64,000 nt of DNA from Catalinimonas niigatensis. Its GTDB lineage: Bacteria; Bacteroidota; Bacteroidia; Cytophagales; Cyclobacteriaceae. Under the pieces are notes generated by a model, which was not told the origin of the DNA, searched no databases, and was given only the letters and a program-made list of their open reading frames with translations. The stretch is taken from NCBI RefSeq assembly GCF_030506285.1, contig NZ_CP119422.1, positions 5,381,501 through 5,445,500 on the forward strand, written 5' to 3'. Position 1 is the first letter of the stretch. Each line of letters opens with the position of its first letter. Below, piece by piece: positions 54,693 to 63,506 of this stretch. The translations under genes and the position numbers were made by a program.

Positions 54693-55568
54693 ATGAAAGA
54701 TAAGATTTGTCTGATCACCGGGGCTAATTCGGGAATAGGGAAAATCACGGCACGCGAGCTTGCCAAAAGAGGGGCGCATGTGATCATGCTGTGCCGCAAT
54801 GAGGAAAAAGCCGAGCGGGCCAAAGAAGACATACTCAAAGTTTGCGGACACGATCGGGTGGATATTGTGCTGGCTGACTTTGCGTCTACAGCGCAGATAC
54901 GCGAAGCTGCTGACTATATCAATGCGCATTATCCTCATCTAGATGTGCTTAACAACAATGCTGGACTGCTGATGGGCAGCAAGCGAGAGATTACAGAAGA
55001 TGGTTTTGAAATGACATTCGGCGTCAACCATTTGGCGCCTTTCCTGCTCACATACCTGCTCATGGACAAAGTGTTTGCCAGCAAAAGAGGCAATATCATC
55101 AACGTTTCTTCAGAAGCCCACCGCATTGCCAATCTGGATTTCAACAATTTGCAAATGGAGAAAAACTATGGCGGGCTGAGGGCGTATGCCGTTTCTAAAC
55201 TGTGTAACATTCTGTTTACCCACGAACTGGCCAAGCGTCTGCAAGGCACCCATGTAGTAGCCAATGCACTTCATCCCGGAGGTATTGCTACTGGCTTATA
55301 CGAGGGAGTCTCCGGTTTTTTTGGCACAGTTATGAAACTAACCAAACCTTTTTTACCAGGTGAGGAAAAGGGTGCGGAAACCAGTATTTATCTGGCTACC
55401 AGCGAAGAGGGCTACACCGCCAACGGCAAATATTTTAAGAACAAAAAGCCCGCTTCGCCCACCAAGGTAGCAACCAATGACTATAACGCCCGTAGACTAT
55501 GGGAGGTCAGTGAGGCATTGCTGAATATCCGTTTTGAACCGGAAAAGAAAAGCTTGAGTAATCGCTGA
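54693..55568 (+). CDS. Short-chain dehydrogenase/reductase
   Basis: A 291-residue NAD(P)-dependent oxidoreductase of the classical SDR fold. The N-terminal nucleotide loop is TGANSGIGK, followed by LDVLNNNAGLL with the NNAG motif. Catalytic residues are Ser in INVSSEAH and Tyr/Lys in YAVSK. The long C-terminal part and the RNEEKAER segment resemble retinol dehydrogenase-like members (RDH11-14 group), so a lipid aldehyde or ketone substrate is possible. The TTG two codons earlier is rejected in favour of ATG at 54693. It is monocistronic by position. Confidence 0.93.
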   Translation: MKDKICLITGANSGIGKITARELAKRGAHVIMLCRNEEKAERAKEDILKVCGHDRVDIVLADFASTAQIREAADYINAHYPHLDVLNNNAGLLMGSKREITEDGFEMTFGVNHLAPFLLTYLLMDKVFASKRGNIINVSSEAHRIANLDFNNLQMEKNYGGLRAYAVSKLCNILFTHELAKRLQGTHVVANALHPGGIATGLYEGVSGFFGTVMKLTKPFLPGEEKGAETSIYLATSEEGYTANGKYFKNKKPASPTKVATNDYNARRLWEVSEALLNIRFEPEKKSLSNR

Positions 55569-55602
55569 AAAAGAGCGAACACCATCTTAATTCTGATTGT
55601 TG

Positions 55603-55610
55603 TATATTTG
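55603..55610 (+). promoter_or_regulatory. Possible -7 promoter box upstream of the YpdA-like gene
   Basis: TATATTTG, a match to the TAnnTTTG -7 box, lies 88 bases before the ATG at 55698. There is no TTTG at the usual -33 distance, so confidence is low. The leader contains a GC-rich segment with two TCGCC repeats. Confidence 0.35.
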
Positions 55611-55697
55611 TCGCCGAGTGTCGCCCACCGCGTGGCGCCTATTTCATTGCATAGTACAAATCACAAAAGAAGCACAACTAACAAAATCTAGCAAAGC

Positions 55698-56702
55698 ATG
55701 AATATTTACGATGTACTCATTGTCGGAGCAGGGCCTTGTGGCTTATCTTGTGGCATTGAGGCACAGCAAAACGGCTTAAATTATGCTGTTTTAGATAAAG
55801 GAAGCATCACTGAATCTATACGCCGTTATCCTATAGATATGACATTCTTTTCCAGTGCAGACAATATTGCCATTGGAAACGTCCCATTTACTTCACTCAA
55901 CCTCAGACCCGGCAGGGCCGAAGCGTTGAAATATTATCGCAAAGTGGTTGAGCATTTTGGGTTGAACATACATCCATTTACCGAGGTACAGAATATTGAA
56001 AGGACAGATGAACTGTTTGTGCTCAACACCAGTAAAGGGCAGTACAAAAGCCGTAAGATCATTCTTGCCATCGGTTACTATGATATTCCTCGTGAGCTGA
56101 ACATTCCGGGAGAAAACTTACCGCATGTAACCCATTATTATGATGAGCCTTACAAATATACCGGTGCCAGAGCAGTGGTGGTGGGAGGAGCCAACTCCGC
56201 CATAGAAACTGCCCTGGATCTGTATCGCAACGGAGTGGATGTGACGGTAGTGCATCAGTTTGAAGGCTTTGACAAAACAGCCAAATACTGGATTGTACCG
56301 GATATGGAAAACCGGGTGAAGAAGGAAGAGGTGAAAACCTTTTTCAAAAGTATGGTGACTGAGATTACAGAGAGAGAGGTACATCTTCAGAACCTGGACA
56401 CTGGCGAGAAAAGTACTATCCCCGCTGATTTCGTATTTCTGATGGTAGGCTATCATCCGGATGCCAAATTTTTGCGTAGAGTGGGCGTACAGCTTAATGG
56501 AGAAATGCTCATCCCGGAGATCAATCCTGAAACCTATGAGAGCAACGTGCCCGGTATCTATATGGGTGGCTCAGTGATTGGTGGAGAGGAAACAGCCAAG
56601 GTATTTATTGAAAATGGTAAGCTGCACGCCATACCCATCATCGCTGATATCAAGGAAAAACTGACACAGGAGGCTATCCCTTCTGCCAAGGTTTCTTCCT
56701 AG
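55698..56702 (+). CDS. YpdA-family NAD(P)H:FAD thiol-disulfide oxidoreductase
   Basis: A 334-residue flavoprotein. The FAD loop VGAGPCGLSCGIEA opens it; RRYPIDMTFFSSADN and NVPFTSLNLRPGRAEALKYYR match YpdA, the reductase of bacillithiol disulfide in Firmicutes. ILAIGYYDIPRELNIPGE precedes the NAD(P)H loop VVVGGANSAIETALDL, and the end GIYMGGSVIGGEETAKVFIENG closes the FAD site. Bacteroidota members are often annotated as bacillithiol reductases, and several species make bacillithiol; use of that thiol here is inferred, as no bsh gene is in the window. It lies between an SDR and the AraC regulator gene, without overlap. Confidence 0.88.
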   Translation: MNIYDVLIVGAGPCGLSCGIEAQQNGLNYAVLDKGSITESIRRYPIDMTFFSSADNIAIGNVPFTSLNLRPGRAEALKYYRKVVEHFGLNIHPFTEVQNIERTDELFVLNTSKGQYKSRKIILAIGYYDIPRELNIPGENLPHVTHYYDEPYKYTGARAVVVGGANSAIETALDLYRNGVDVTVVHQFEGFDKTAKYWIVPDMENRVKKEEVKTFFKSMVTEITEREVHLQNLDTGEKSTIPADFVFLMVGYHPDAKFLRRVGVQLNGEMLIPEINPETYESNVPGIYMGGSVIGGEETAKVFIENGKLHAIPIIADIKEKLTQEAIPSAKVSS

Positions 56703-56761
56703 AACTCTGATTAAGAGCTAGACAAGCATCTGCCTGAATACAGAGAAAAACGTAAGCTGTA

Positions 56762-57607
56762 TCAGTGCAGATGTTCTTTTTTAAAGCTCAATGGATTTTT
56801 GCCCGTCACTTTTTTAAAAGTTCTATTAAAGTAAGACAGACTTTCAAAACCACATGCATAGCAGCTTTCCGTAACATTCCTATCCAGTAACAGCAGTTTC
56901 TTAGCTCTGTCAATGCGATAATGATTCACAAATTCGGTGAAGGTAAGCCGGGTCATCTTTTTAAAATATCGACAAAAAGCCGCTTTGCTCAGATGACTTA
57001 AATCCGCAACCTCTTCTATATTGATCCTTTGCTGATAGTTGTTGTCAATGAATGCGTAGATAGCCCTGAGCCTGTCCTGGTCTTTGCGGGTGTATTGATT
57101 CTTTACGGGTTCGGAGTGAAGCAACTCCTTATCCTCAGCCAGCATCAATACATGAAAAATGCTTAACAGCTCCAGAAACTGTTCAAAATGAGAGTTTTCA
57201 GGCAACTTCTTTAGGCGTGGTCCCACAATATCCTTCGTTTTTTCTCCAAAAGCGATTCCATGCTGAGCAAGCTCCAGCAGTTGCTGCACCACTTCTAATT
57301 CGGGTGCATTAGTGGCAGTATGCTTCAGAAAGTCCTGCCGGATGTGTACCACCACTTCTTCGTAGGGAGTTGTGATACCATAATCAAAATTGAGGTGCGG
57401 TATGTAGGAGCCAATCAGTACTAGATCACTACCCTTAAACCTTGAAAAATGCTGACCTACGTGTCGGTTTCCGTCAGATCCTTTTATCCAAACCAACTCA
57501 TATTCCGGATGAAAATGCCAGAAGAAAAAGTCACTCAGCTTGGGGTTGACCATCAGGCTAAGCGAACTGTTTTTGTCGGGAATGATTTTTTCCAGTTCAG
57601 TCTTCAT
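56762..57607 (-). CDS. AraC family transcriptional regulator
   Basis: A 281-residue regulator. The N-terminal half looks like a cupin-type sensor domain (FFFWHFHPEYELVWI, IGSYIPHLN). Two helix-turn-helix units sit in the last 95 residues: INIEEVADLSHLSKAAFCRYFKK and the C-terminal YACGFESLSYFNRTFKKVTG followed by PLSFK, the usual AraC signature. It is divergent from the phytanoyl-CoA-dioxygenase-like gene, with 207 bases between starts; AraC proteins often control the divergent neighbour, which is inferred here. The ligand is unknown, but cupin-type members commonly bind sugars. Confidence 0.92.
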   Translation of the reverse strand: MKTELEKIIPDKNSSLSLMVNPKLSDFFFWHFHPEYELVWIKGSDGNRHVGQHFSRFKGSDLVLIGSYIPHLNFDYGITTPYEEVVVHIRQDFLKHTATNAPELEVVQQLLELAQHGIAFGEKTKDIVGPRLKKLPENSHFEQFLELLSIFHVLMLAEDKELLHSEPVKNQYTRKDQDRLRAIYAFIDNNYQQRINIEEVADLSHLSKAAFCRYFKKMTRLTFTEFVNHYRIDRAKKLLLLDRNVTESCYACGFESLSYFNRTFKKVTGKNPLSFKKEHLH

Positions 57608-57727
57608 ACCTGAATTTACATAAACGATCTGTAATCATAAGCGATAATATCAATATTGTTCAAATAGTGGTGAGTATAGGAGAAGAAATCTAAGTTGAGA
57701 GTAAGTAGCTTTGGCATATTCTGAAGC

Positions 57728-57792
57728 GGGAAGCCCGAAGACCGAAGTCGGAAGTTTACTCCCGGCTCCGGTCTTCGGACTCCCGGCTTCCC
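57728..57792. repeat. Interrupted inverted repeat in the AraC/PhyH divergent region
   Basis: GGGAAGCC (57728-57735) matches GGCTTCCC (57785-57792), and CGAAGACCG (57736-57744) matches CGGTCTTCG (57769-57777); the right arm has a 7-base insertion. The stem sits 23 bases upstream of the ATG at 57815. It could be a regulatory hairpin or a dispersed intergenic repeat. Confidence 0.65.
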
Positions 57793-57814
57793 ACTATCAT
57801 TAAACGCAAACAAC

Positions 57815-58798
57815 ATGAGAAGGACAAAAGATCAAACGCTGGAGCGCAACAGCCCCAACAAAAACCATGAAGCCATTCCGGGCAACCCTTCTACGGCTAC
57901 CAGCAGCAAGCAAAAACTGAATGATCGTGCCAATGGTCAATCCCTTAAAGTTTTGAGTGAGGAAGACTGGGCTTTTTGGATACATAATGGTTATGTAGTC
58001 ATCAAAAATGCTGTGCCCCGTGAGCAGGCCATGAAGACTGCCGACTTTCTGTGGGCTTTTGAAGAGAAAGATAAAAATGATCCTTCTACCTGGTATACAG
58101 CGCCACGCGCAGAAATGCAGATGAAAGAACTGGCTGGTACCGGTATGGTGGAAGTCTATAATACACAGGCTTTGTGGGATAACCGGCAGATGCAAAGAAT
58201 TTACGATGCCTTTGTAGATATCTGGGGTACCGAGAAACTATGGGTCACCATTGATCGCGCCAATCTGAATTTCCCAATCCGCCCCGGCTTTGAGTACAAA
58301 GGCTTCATCCACTGGGACTATGATCCTGAGACTAAACCCCAAAATGTGCAGGGCGTCTTGGCTTTGGCTGACCAGAATGATGAAAATATGGGTGGATTTC
58401 AATGCATCCCCTGGCTTTACCGTAATTACGATGACTGGAAGCTTAGCCAACCGGATGACCGCGACCACTTCAAGCCCGATGTAAGCGCATTGGAAGATAA
58501 GATTGTGAAAGTAAAACTGGATGCTGGTGATCTGCTTATTTTCAATAGCTTGCAGCCACATGGCATTCGTCCCAACAGATCTGAAGATAAAGTCAGGATT
58601 GCTCAGTACATCTCTATGATGCCTGCTGAGGAAGAGAATGAAGAACTGAGACAGTGGCGTATCAACTCATGGAAAAAACGCATTGCCCCCAGCGGCTATG
58701 CATTTCCCGGTGATCCCAGAAACTATGAGCAGCAAAATTATGAAACAGCTAAATTGAATGATCTGGGTAAAAAACTCCTGGGACTTGAAGCGTGGTGA
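57815..58798 (+). CDS. Phytanoyl-CoA dioxygenase family protein
   Basis: A 327-residue Fe(II)/2-oxoglutarate-dependent oxygenase. The iron triad is His and Asp in FIHWDYDPE and the distal His in LQPHGIRPNRSE, which also supplies the Arg for 2-oxoglutarate. The first 45 residues are hydrophilic and probably disordered. Members hydroxylate lipids, amino acids or small metabolites; the substrate is unknown here. The gene diverges from the AraC regulator gene, which may control it. A bidirectional terminator follows 23 bases after its stop. Confidence 0.87.
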   Translation: MRRTKDQTLERNSPNKNHEAIPGNPSTATSSKQKLNDRANGQSLKVLSEEDWAFWIHNGYVVIKNAVPREQAMKTADFLWAFEEKDKNDPSTWYTAPRAEMQMKELAGTGMVEVYNTQALWDNRQMQRIYDAFVDIWGTEKLWVTIDRANLNFPIRPGFEYKGFIHWDYDPETKPQNVQGVLALADQNDENMGGFQCIPWLYRNYDDWKLSQPDDRDHFKPDVSALEDKIVKVKLDAGDLLIFNSLQPHGIRPNRSEDKVRIAQYISMMPAEEENEELRQWRINSWKKRIAPSGYAFPGDPRNYEQQNYETAKLNDLGKKLLGLEAW

Positions 58799-58821
58799 AA
58801 TATTTAGTTATTCTAATGAAA

Positions 58822-58850
58822 AAGAGCACCTGAATCATTGAGGTGCTCTT
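58822..58850. terminator. Bidirectional terminator
   Basis: AAGAGCACCT (58822-58831) pairs perfectly with AGGTGCTCTT (58841-58850), loop 9 bases, between the convergent PhyH-like and SGNH lipoprotein genes. A's precede and T's follow the stem (CATTTTA), fitting use in both directions. Confidence 0.8.
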
Positions 58851-58872
58851 CATTTTATCACACAAAAAGCTT

Positions 58873-60480
58873 CTAAGTGGCGATCACTACGGTCTGGAAA
58901 GGAGTGATATCTATTAAGGGAATACTGCTACCAAAAGCCTCATTCATAGCCTCAATGATCTCATTGGCAATCAGGGCGTGACCTTTCGGGTTGGGGTGTA
59001 CGCCATCCGTGGAAATAATTCCATTGGGTGAAAAATCAGGACTTAAGTTTACTCCTGCTACCACAATACCTGCTACGCCATCCGCTGCGGCTACTGCTTC
59101 AGCAGACAGACCCAATTGTGTCGCCTGCGCTGCGGTGAGTCCGGCAATGTCCGTAAAAATGGTGTTGATATCTACCAAAGCTACTCTGCCTCCTGTGCTT
59201 GCTACAATCTGTGCAATGATGCCATTGAAGAAAGCTATTCTGGTATTCAGCACGATCTGCTCGTTCAGTGTAAGCACGTACCGATCTTCTACTGGAGCCT
59301 GGAGTCCGTATATTCCTGCTTCTGTATTCGTTCCCAGCAATGTCGCCACATTAAAGGTAAGCAGATCAGAAGCATTGGCCTGACGGAGCTTAGGCAGAAT
59401 TACACTTCCCTCCGGTGCTCCAACGGCAGCAGAGATATCTGCTTCACTAAGTTCTTTATCGGTGATGACCACTGCATTTCCATTTCCGGCGGTAAAAGAA
59501 ATTCTTCTTCGTGCTGCCTCCTCCTCAGTAATTTGTCCAATTGCTACAGCAACATCAATCCCACTATTATATTCTGCATAGCCATTGTTTAAGGCATCGG
59601 TATTGGATTGATCTAGTGCAACCGGATTATAGGGTACAGCTCGGAAAAAGGGGAGCAGCGTAATGGAAGGAATCGTGATGGCTACACCTCTGGCCTCCTC
59701 CTGCGCAGAAAGCATCTCATTGATCACGCCAGCGTAGGCTTGTGTAAAGCTGGCGATGCTGGTCAAAGTATTGGGATCAGACTGCTCTGCTTCAGGATTT
59801 GCTTCTCCGTCAGTTGCGGCTCCGCCTACTCTTGCCCAGGAGAGTACATCATTGCCCCCCAGCCATACGCTGAAGAATGTACCCTGTGCCGCAGTGGCAT
59901 CACCCAGTATAGACGCATTGGCTGAAGAAGCAAAGCGTCCAAAAAAAGAGTTTGCCTGTGCATAGCCTGGAGTAGCGGCATCCAGTACCCTGGCTCCAGG
60001 CACACCAAAATTGTTCAACTGAGCACGGTCTCCATCGTAAGGAGTGAGTAATTCTCCTACGGTAGGCACCGGTCCGGGTATACTGATATCCAGTTTAAAT
60101 CTGCCAGCCACCTGTCCACCGGGATTGTTAGGATCGTTGGCAGAGACATTGTAACCATTCTCAGAGTCAATATCCGGTTGATTAAATGTACCGGCCTCCA
60201 GACCTTCAACATTTTGCAAATGTTCAGCCAAAATGTTGGGAAAGGAATTTTGCTGTCCACCGGTATAAAGTGCAGCATCCATCAGCCCGGCAGTTAGGGA
60301 ATTGCCAATCGCTACGTATTTGCTCAGATTCAATTCACCGGGGTCTCCACTTAGTGTGGTTGTGGGAGGCAAAGGGTTGTTTTCTAACCGCTCTTCTATC
60401 AGTTCATCTTCTGTATTGCAGGCAGAAAAAAGCAATGCCAGGCTGAGAAGAGTTGCATAAAATGTATATAAGCTTTTCAT
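58873..60480 (-). CDS. SGNH-hydrolase-like lipoprotein
   Basis: A 535-residue surface or periplasmic lipoprotein with lipobox LLFSAC (Cys about 21). SGNH blocks are present: AIGNSLTAG with the nucleophile Ser near residue 63 (block I, GNSL instead of GDSL), GGND (block III), and STDGVHPNPKGH with the Asp and His near the C-terminus (block V). It is long for the family because of a large middle insertion with Ala/Asn-rich repeats. Likely an esterase or deacetylase on lipid or glycan substrates. It begins one base after the TonB-receptor gene upstream, so uptake and de-esterification are probably linked. Confidence 0.85.
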   Translation of the reverse strand: MKSLYTFYATLLSLALLFSACNTEDELIEERLENNPLPPTTTLSGDPGELNLSKYVAIGNSLTAGLMDAALYTGGQQNSFPNILAEHLQNVEGLEAGTFNQPDIDSENGYNVSANDPNNPGGQVAGRFKLDISIPGPVPTVGELLTPYDGDRAQLNNFGVPGARVLDAATPGYAQANSFFGRFASSANASILGDATAAQGTFFSVWLGGNDVLSWARVGGAATDGEANPEAEQSDPNTLTSIASFTQAYAGVINEMLSAQEEARGVAITIPSITLLPFFRAVPYNPVALDQSNTDALNNGYAEYNSGIDVAVAIGQITEEEAARRRISFTAGNGNAVVITDKELSEADISAAVGAPEGSVILPKLRQANASDLLTFNVATLLGTNTEAGIYGLQAPVEDRYVLTLNEQIVLNTRIAFFNGIIAQIVASTGGRVALVDINTIFTDIAGLTAAQATQLGLSAEAVAAADGVAGIVVAGVNLSPDFSPNGIISTDGVHPNPKGHALIANEIIEAMNEAFGSSIPLIDITPFQTVVIAT

Positions 60481-60481
60481 A

Positions 60482-63277
60482 TCAGTTCAGAAATTCATCA
60501 AAGGTGATGGATATGTAATAAATGGCCCCCATGCGAGGGTTAGCAAAGGAAGTGGTGTAGCGTTCGTTGAGAATATTTGAGCCACCGATCTTCAGTACCG
60601 ACTTCAGATCAGGAAGTTTATAACTCAACTGGGCATCCAGCGTTTGATAGGCAGGGATAATCCCTTCACCGATAGAAGATTCCCACAAGAAAGCATCCTG
60701 CCATCTCCACACGATGTTGAAACCGAGGTTATCAGTAAGCTTACGGTTAGAAAAGCGAATGTTATACCGCCATTCAGGTGTATTATACGCAGCACGGAAG
60801 CCTTGTGCAATCAGGTCGTCCTGAGAGATGAGCCTGTTGTAAGCTACATTACCACCCAGGGTGTAGCCCTTTTCCAATGCATAATCAGCGGCTAAGGCAA
60901 ATCCATGGGCATTGACCGTACCATCCGCGTTGACATCAAAGCCGTACCGTTGGGTGGCGACTGACTGGGTGACAATACCTTCAGGATCAGGTTCAATGTT
61001 GTAGGGAGGGTTTTGCTCGGCAATGGCCGTCTGGGTGAAATCAATTTCTGCCACAAAATCCTGGTAGGCACTGTAGTAGTAGTAGGCATCAATCAGCAAC
61101 TTATTATTGATGAGACCTTTGTAACCGACCTCAAAGGTATTGACTTTTTCTGTGTCAAATTCTTCAAATGCTACCGGGTCCAGAAGGGCTTGGGCAGCAG
61201 CCAGATCACCATTGGTCTGGTATGCCTGTTGCGCAGCAGCGACGCTCTGGGTAGTGTATACCGTATTGCTTTCAAAGTTATAACGATTTATAAGTACTGA
61301 ATTACTTCCTACTAACCTGCGGGTAACGACATCCAGATCAATGAACTGATCTTGGGTGGTAGGGATACGGAATCCACGTTGGAAAGAAGCTCTGAAATTA
61401 TGATTGCCGGGAGTGGAATATACCCCGGATATTCTGGGAGAAAATTGTCCATCAAAATACTCATTCTTATCGTAGCGTACCGATCCGGTAAGATCCAGTT
61501 TCTCATCCAGCAGTTTTTTGGTAAGCTGCACATAAGCGCCCCATTCGTTGATATCAAACTCTTCTCCATCATCCTGCAAGGCAAAGAGTGTTCCGTCGGA
61601 GCGTAGATTATATTGGCGATAATTAGCCCCTACAATCACTTCAGCGAAATCAATTTGCTCGCTTAAGTTGTACATACCTTCAAAATGGGTGAGGCTGGTT
61701 TCGTCCAGAAATTTAGCGCCACCTTCAGAGATAGGCACCTGCCGCAGGGAATCGTAAAGTTCTTGAAAGCGTCCGTTATCAAGGTTTTGCTGTCGGACAG
61801 CATCACTGACAGTTCTGGCCAGTTGATGTGACTCATCAATCCCAGATCCGGTTAACCTGGCCCCGGCAAAGCCCTGTACGTAGGCAGGAATAGTAGTTTG
61901 GGCATTGATAAGGGAAGCCAGCGTATTGGCTGCGTAGCTATCCCCTGAGTTTTCCTGAGTACGATAGCCTCTCAGGAAAAAGTTTGTACCGCGTAGTTCA
62001 GCCTTAGCAGTCCAGATAGAAAAGTCATCCAGTACAAAACGGTCGTTGGCGGTATACACTGTACTGCCAAAGCCTTGGTTGAACTGAGCCAGCGCTTCCA
62101 GGTTATCGTTGATTCGGTAGTGTAAAGCTCCCCCGACCTTTATGCTCTCGGTTGTATTGTCAACAAATTCTTTTTCAGTATAGCCGGTGGGCGTAAAGTC
62201 TCCTCTTTCATCAGTAGGGAGAAGAGCACCGATTCCGGCGCCACTGCCCAGTATCCCCACATTCAGGAGCGGATCACCATAGACATTAACGCCATCGTAA
62301 GTGCGGTTGGAGGCACGGTCATCAGGATCAATTCCCTCAGGACTGCGCTCTACAAGATCGTGGGCATCCCGGTAATCTACACCAATAAAATCTGTTGCTT
62401 TTAGGTACTCGGCATTGATCTTGAAAGCAAGCTTGTTATTAAAAGCTTTGGCATAACGTAGCCCATAACTCTGATACAAAGAAGGGGCATCATCTTCTCC
62501 GTCAATGTGGGTTAGACCGAGTTTAGCGGATACACTTAATCCCTGATATTCAAAGGGGTTTTTGCTGTTCATCAGGATGATTCCATTGATGGCATTGGGT
62601 CCGTAGAGCGCTGAAGCTGAGCCTGGCAACAGTTCTACGCTCTCCAGGTCCAGTTCAGGTATACCAACGATATTGCCCACCGGAAAATTGAGACCAGGTG
62701 CCTGGTTGTCTATACCGTCTATTAGTTGCACCACACGGGTATTGCCATTAGCACCAAAACCCCGTGGGTTGATAGATTTGAAAGTCAAACTCTGGGCGCT
62801 GACATCAATGCCTTTCATATTGGCAATCTGATCATAAAAGCTGGGAGCTGCGGCTGACTGAATATCGCGGATGTCCATTTTTTCAATGGATACCGGAGAT
62901 TGCAGAATGGATTCTTCTACCCTAGAGGCTGAGACCACTACTTCCTGTCCCAGAATGGCCTGCTCGCTAAGTTGAATGGAGAGATTATTCGTCTGTGTTT
63001 CAGAGATGACAATTTCCTTGGATTGATAACCTATACTGGATACCACCAGGGTGATGGGCGGTGAGTCGTTGATAGTCAGTTCAAAGTTTCCTTCTGTATC
63101 AGTAATTGTTCCAATTACCTTTCCCTTTACCAAAATATTCACTCCAATTAAAGGGTTGTTGTTTGCTTCATCCAGCACTTTTCCGGACACACTCGTACCG
63201 GATTGCGCTACTGCCAAATTTATTGATATACAGGGTATTATTACTCCTGTTATCAATTGACGCATACTTGCTTTCAT
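60482..63277 (-). CDS. TonB-dependent outer-membrane receptor
   Basis: A 931-residue receptor. A signal peptide ends near AVAQ (residue about 25). A carboxypeptidase-regulatory-like domain covers 28-110 (SGKVLDEANNNPLIGVNILV). The plug, about 120-240, has VVVSASRVEE, NPRGFGANGN and LPGSASALYGPNAING; the barrel ends in YYISITFDEFLN. It is not SusC-like: it lacks a SusD partner and the length is lower. Typical TBDTs import siderophores, cobalamin, lipids or glycans; the following SGNH lipoprotein gene, one base away, suggests an esterified ligand. Start may be this ATG or the one 12 bases in. Confidence 0.93.
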   Translation of the reverse strand: MKASMRQLITGVIIPCISINLAVAQSGTSVSGKVLDEANNNPLIGVNILVKGKVIGTITDTEGNFELTINDSPPITLVVSSIGYQSKEIVISETQTNNLSIQLSEQAILGQEVVVSASRVEESILQSPVSIEKMDIRDIQSAAAPSFYDQIANMKGIDVSAQSLTFKSINPRGFGANGNTRVVQLIDGIDNQAPGLNFPVGNIVGIPELDLESVELLPGSASALYGPNAINGIILMNSKNPFEYQGLSVSAKLGLTHIDGEDDAPSLYQSYGLRYAKAFNNKLAFKINAEYLKATDFIGVDYRDAHDLVERSPEGIDPDDRASNRTYDGVNVYGDPLLNVGILGSGAGIGALLPTDERGDFTPTGYTEKEFVDNTTESIKVGGALHYRINDNLEALAQFNQGFGSTVYTANDRFVLDDFSIWTAKAELRGTNFFLRGYRTQENSGDSYAANTLASLINAQTTIPAYVQGFAGARLTGSGIDESHQLARTVSDAVRQQNLDNGRFQELYDSLRQVPISEGGAKFLDETSLTHFEGMYNLSEQIDFAEVIVGANYRQYNLRSDGTLFALQDDGEEFDINEWGAYVQLTKKLLDEKLDLTGSVRYDKNEYFDGQFSPRISGVYSTPGNHNFRASFQRGFRIPTTQDQFIDLDVVTRRLVGSNSVLINRYNFESNTVYTTQSVAAAQQAYQTNGDLAAAQALLDPVAFEEFDTEKVNTFEVGYKGLINNKLLIDAYYYYSAYQDFVAEIDFTQTAIAEQNPPYNIEPDPEGIVTQSVATQRYGFDVNADGTVNAHGFALAADYALEKGYTLGGNVAYNRLISQDDLIAQGFRAAYNTPEWRYNIRFSNRKLTDNLGFNIVWRWQDAFLWESSIGEGIIPAYQTLDAQLSYKLPDLKSVLKIGGSNILNERYTTSFANPRMGAIYYISITFDEFLN

Positions 63278-63465
63278 AAAGGTTGGCTATGTGATATTTA
63301 TAATATAGACCATAAATATGCTGAATAAATTAAAACAATTTAAATTAAGATGGAAAAATTTATGAATAATTTGTATTAGAGAGGTGGCAAGGCAGGAAGC
63401 TAAAATAATAAATTTGACAGCGAAAGCAATAAAGGAGAGATTAAGAAAGGCAAGAGGAAGTGCGT

Positions 63466-63498
63466 AATAAAAAAAATAGGTAGGGGTGGACCCTACCT
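63466..63498 (-). terminator. Intrinsic terminator for the M3 oligopeptidase gene
   Basis: AGGTAGGG (63478-63485) pairs perfectly with CCCTACCT (63491-63498), loop 5 bases. On the minus strand the stem is followed by ATTTTTTTTA. It lies 8 bases after the stop of the M3 peptidase gene. From 63278 to 63465 I see only AT-rich leader sequence. Confidence 0.82.
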
Positions 63499-63506
63499 AG
63501 GAGGTA

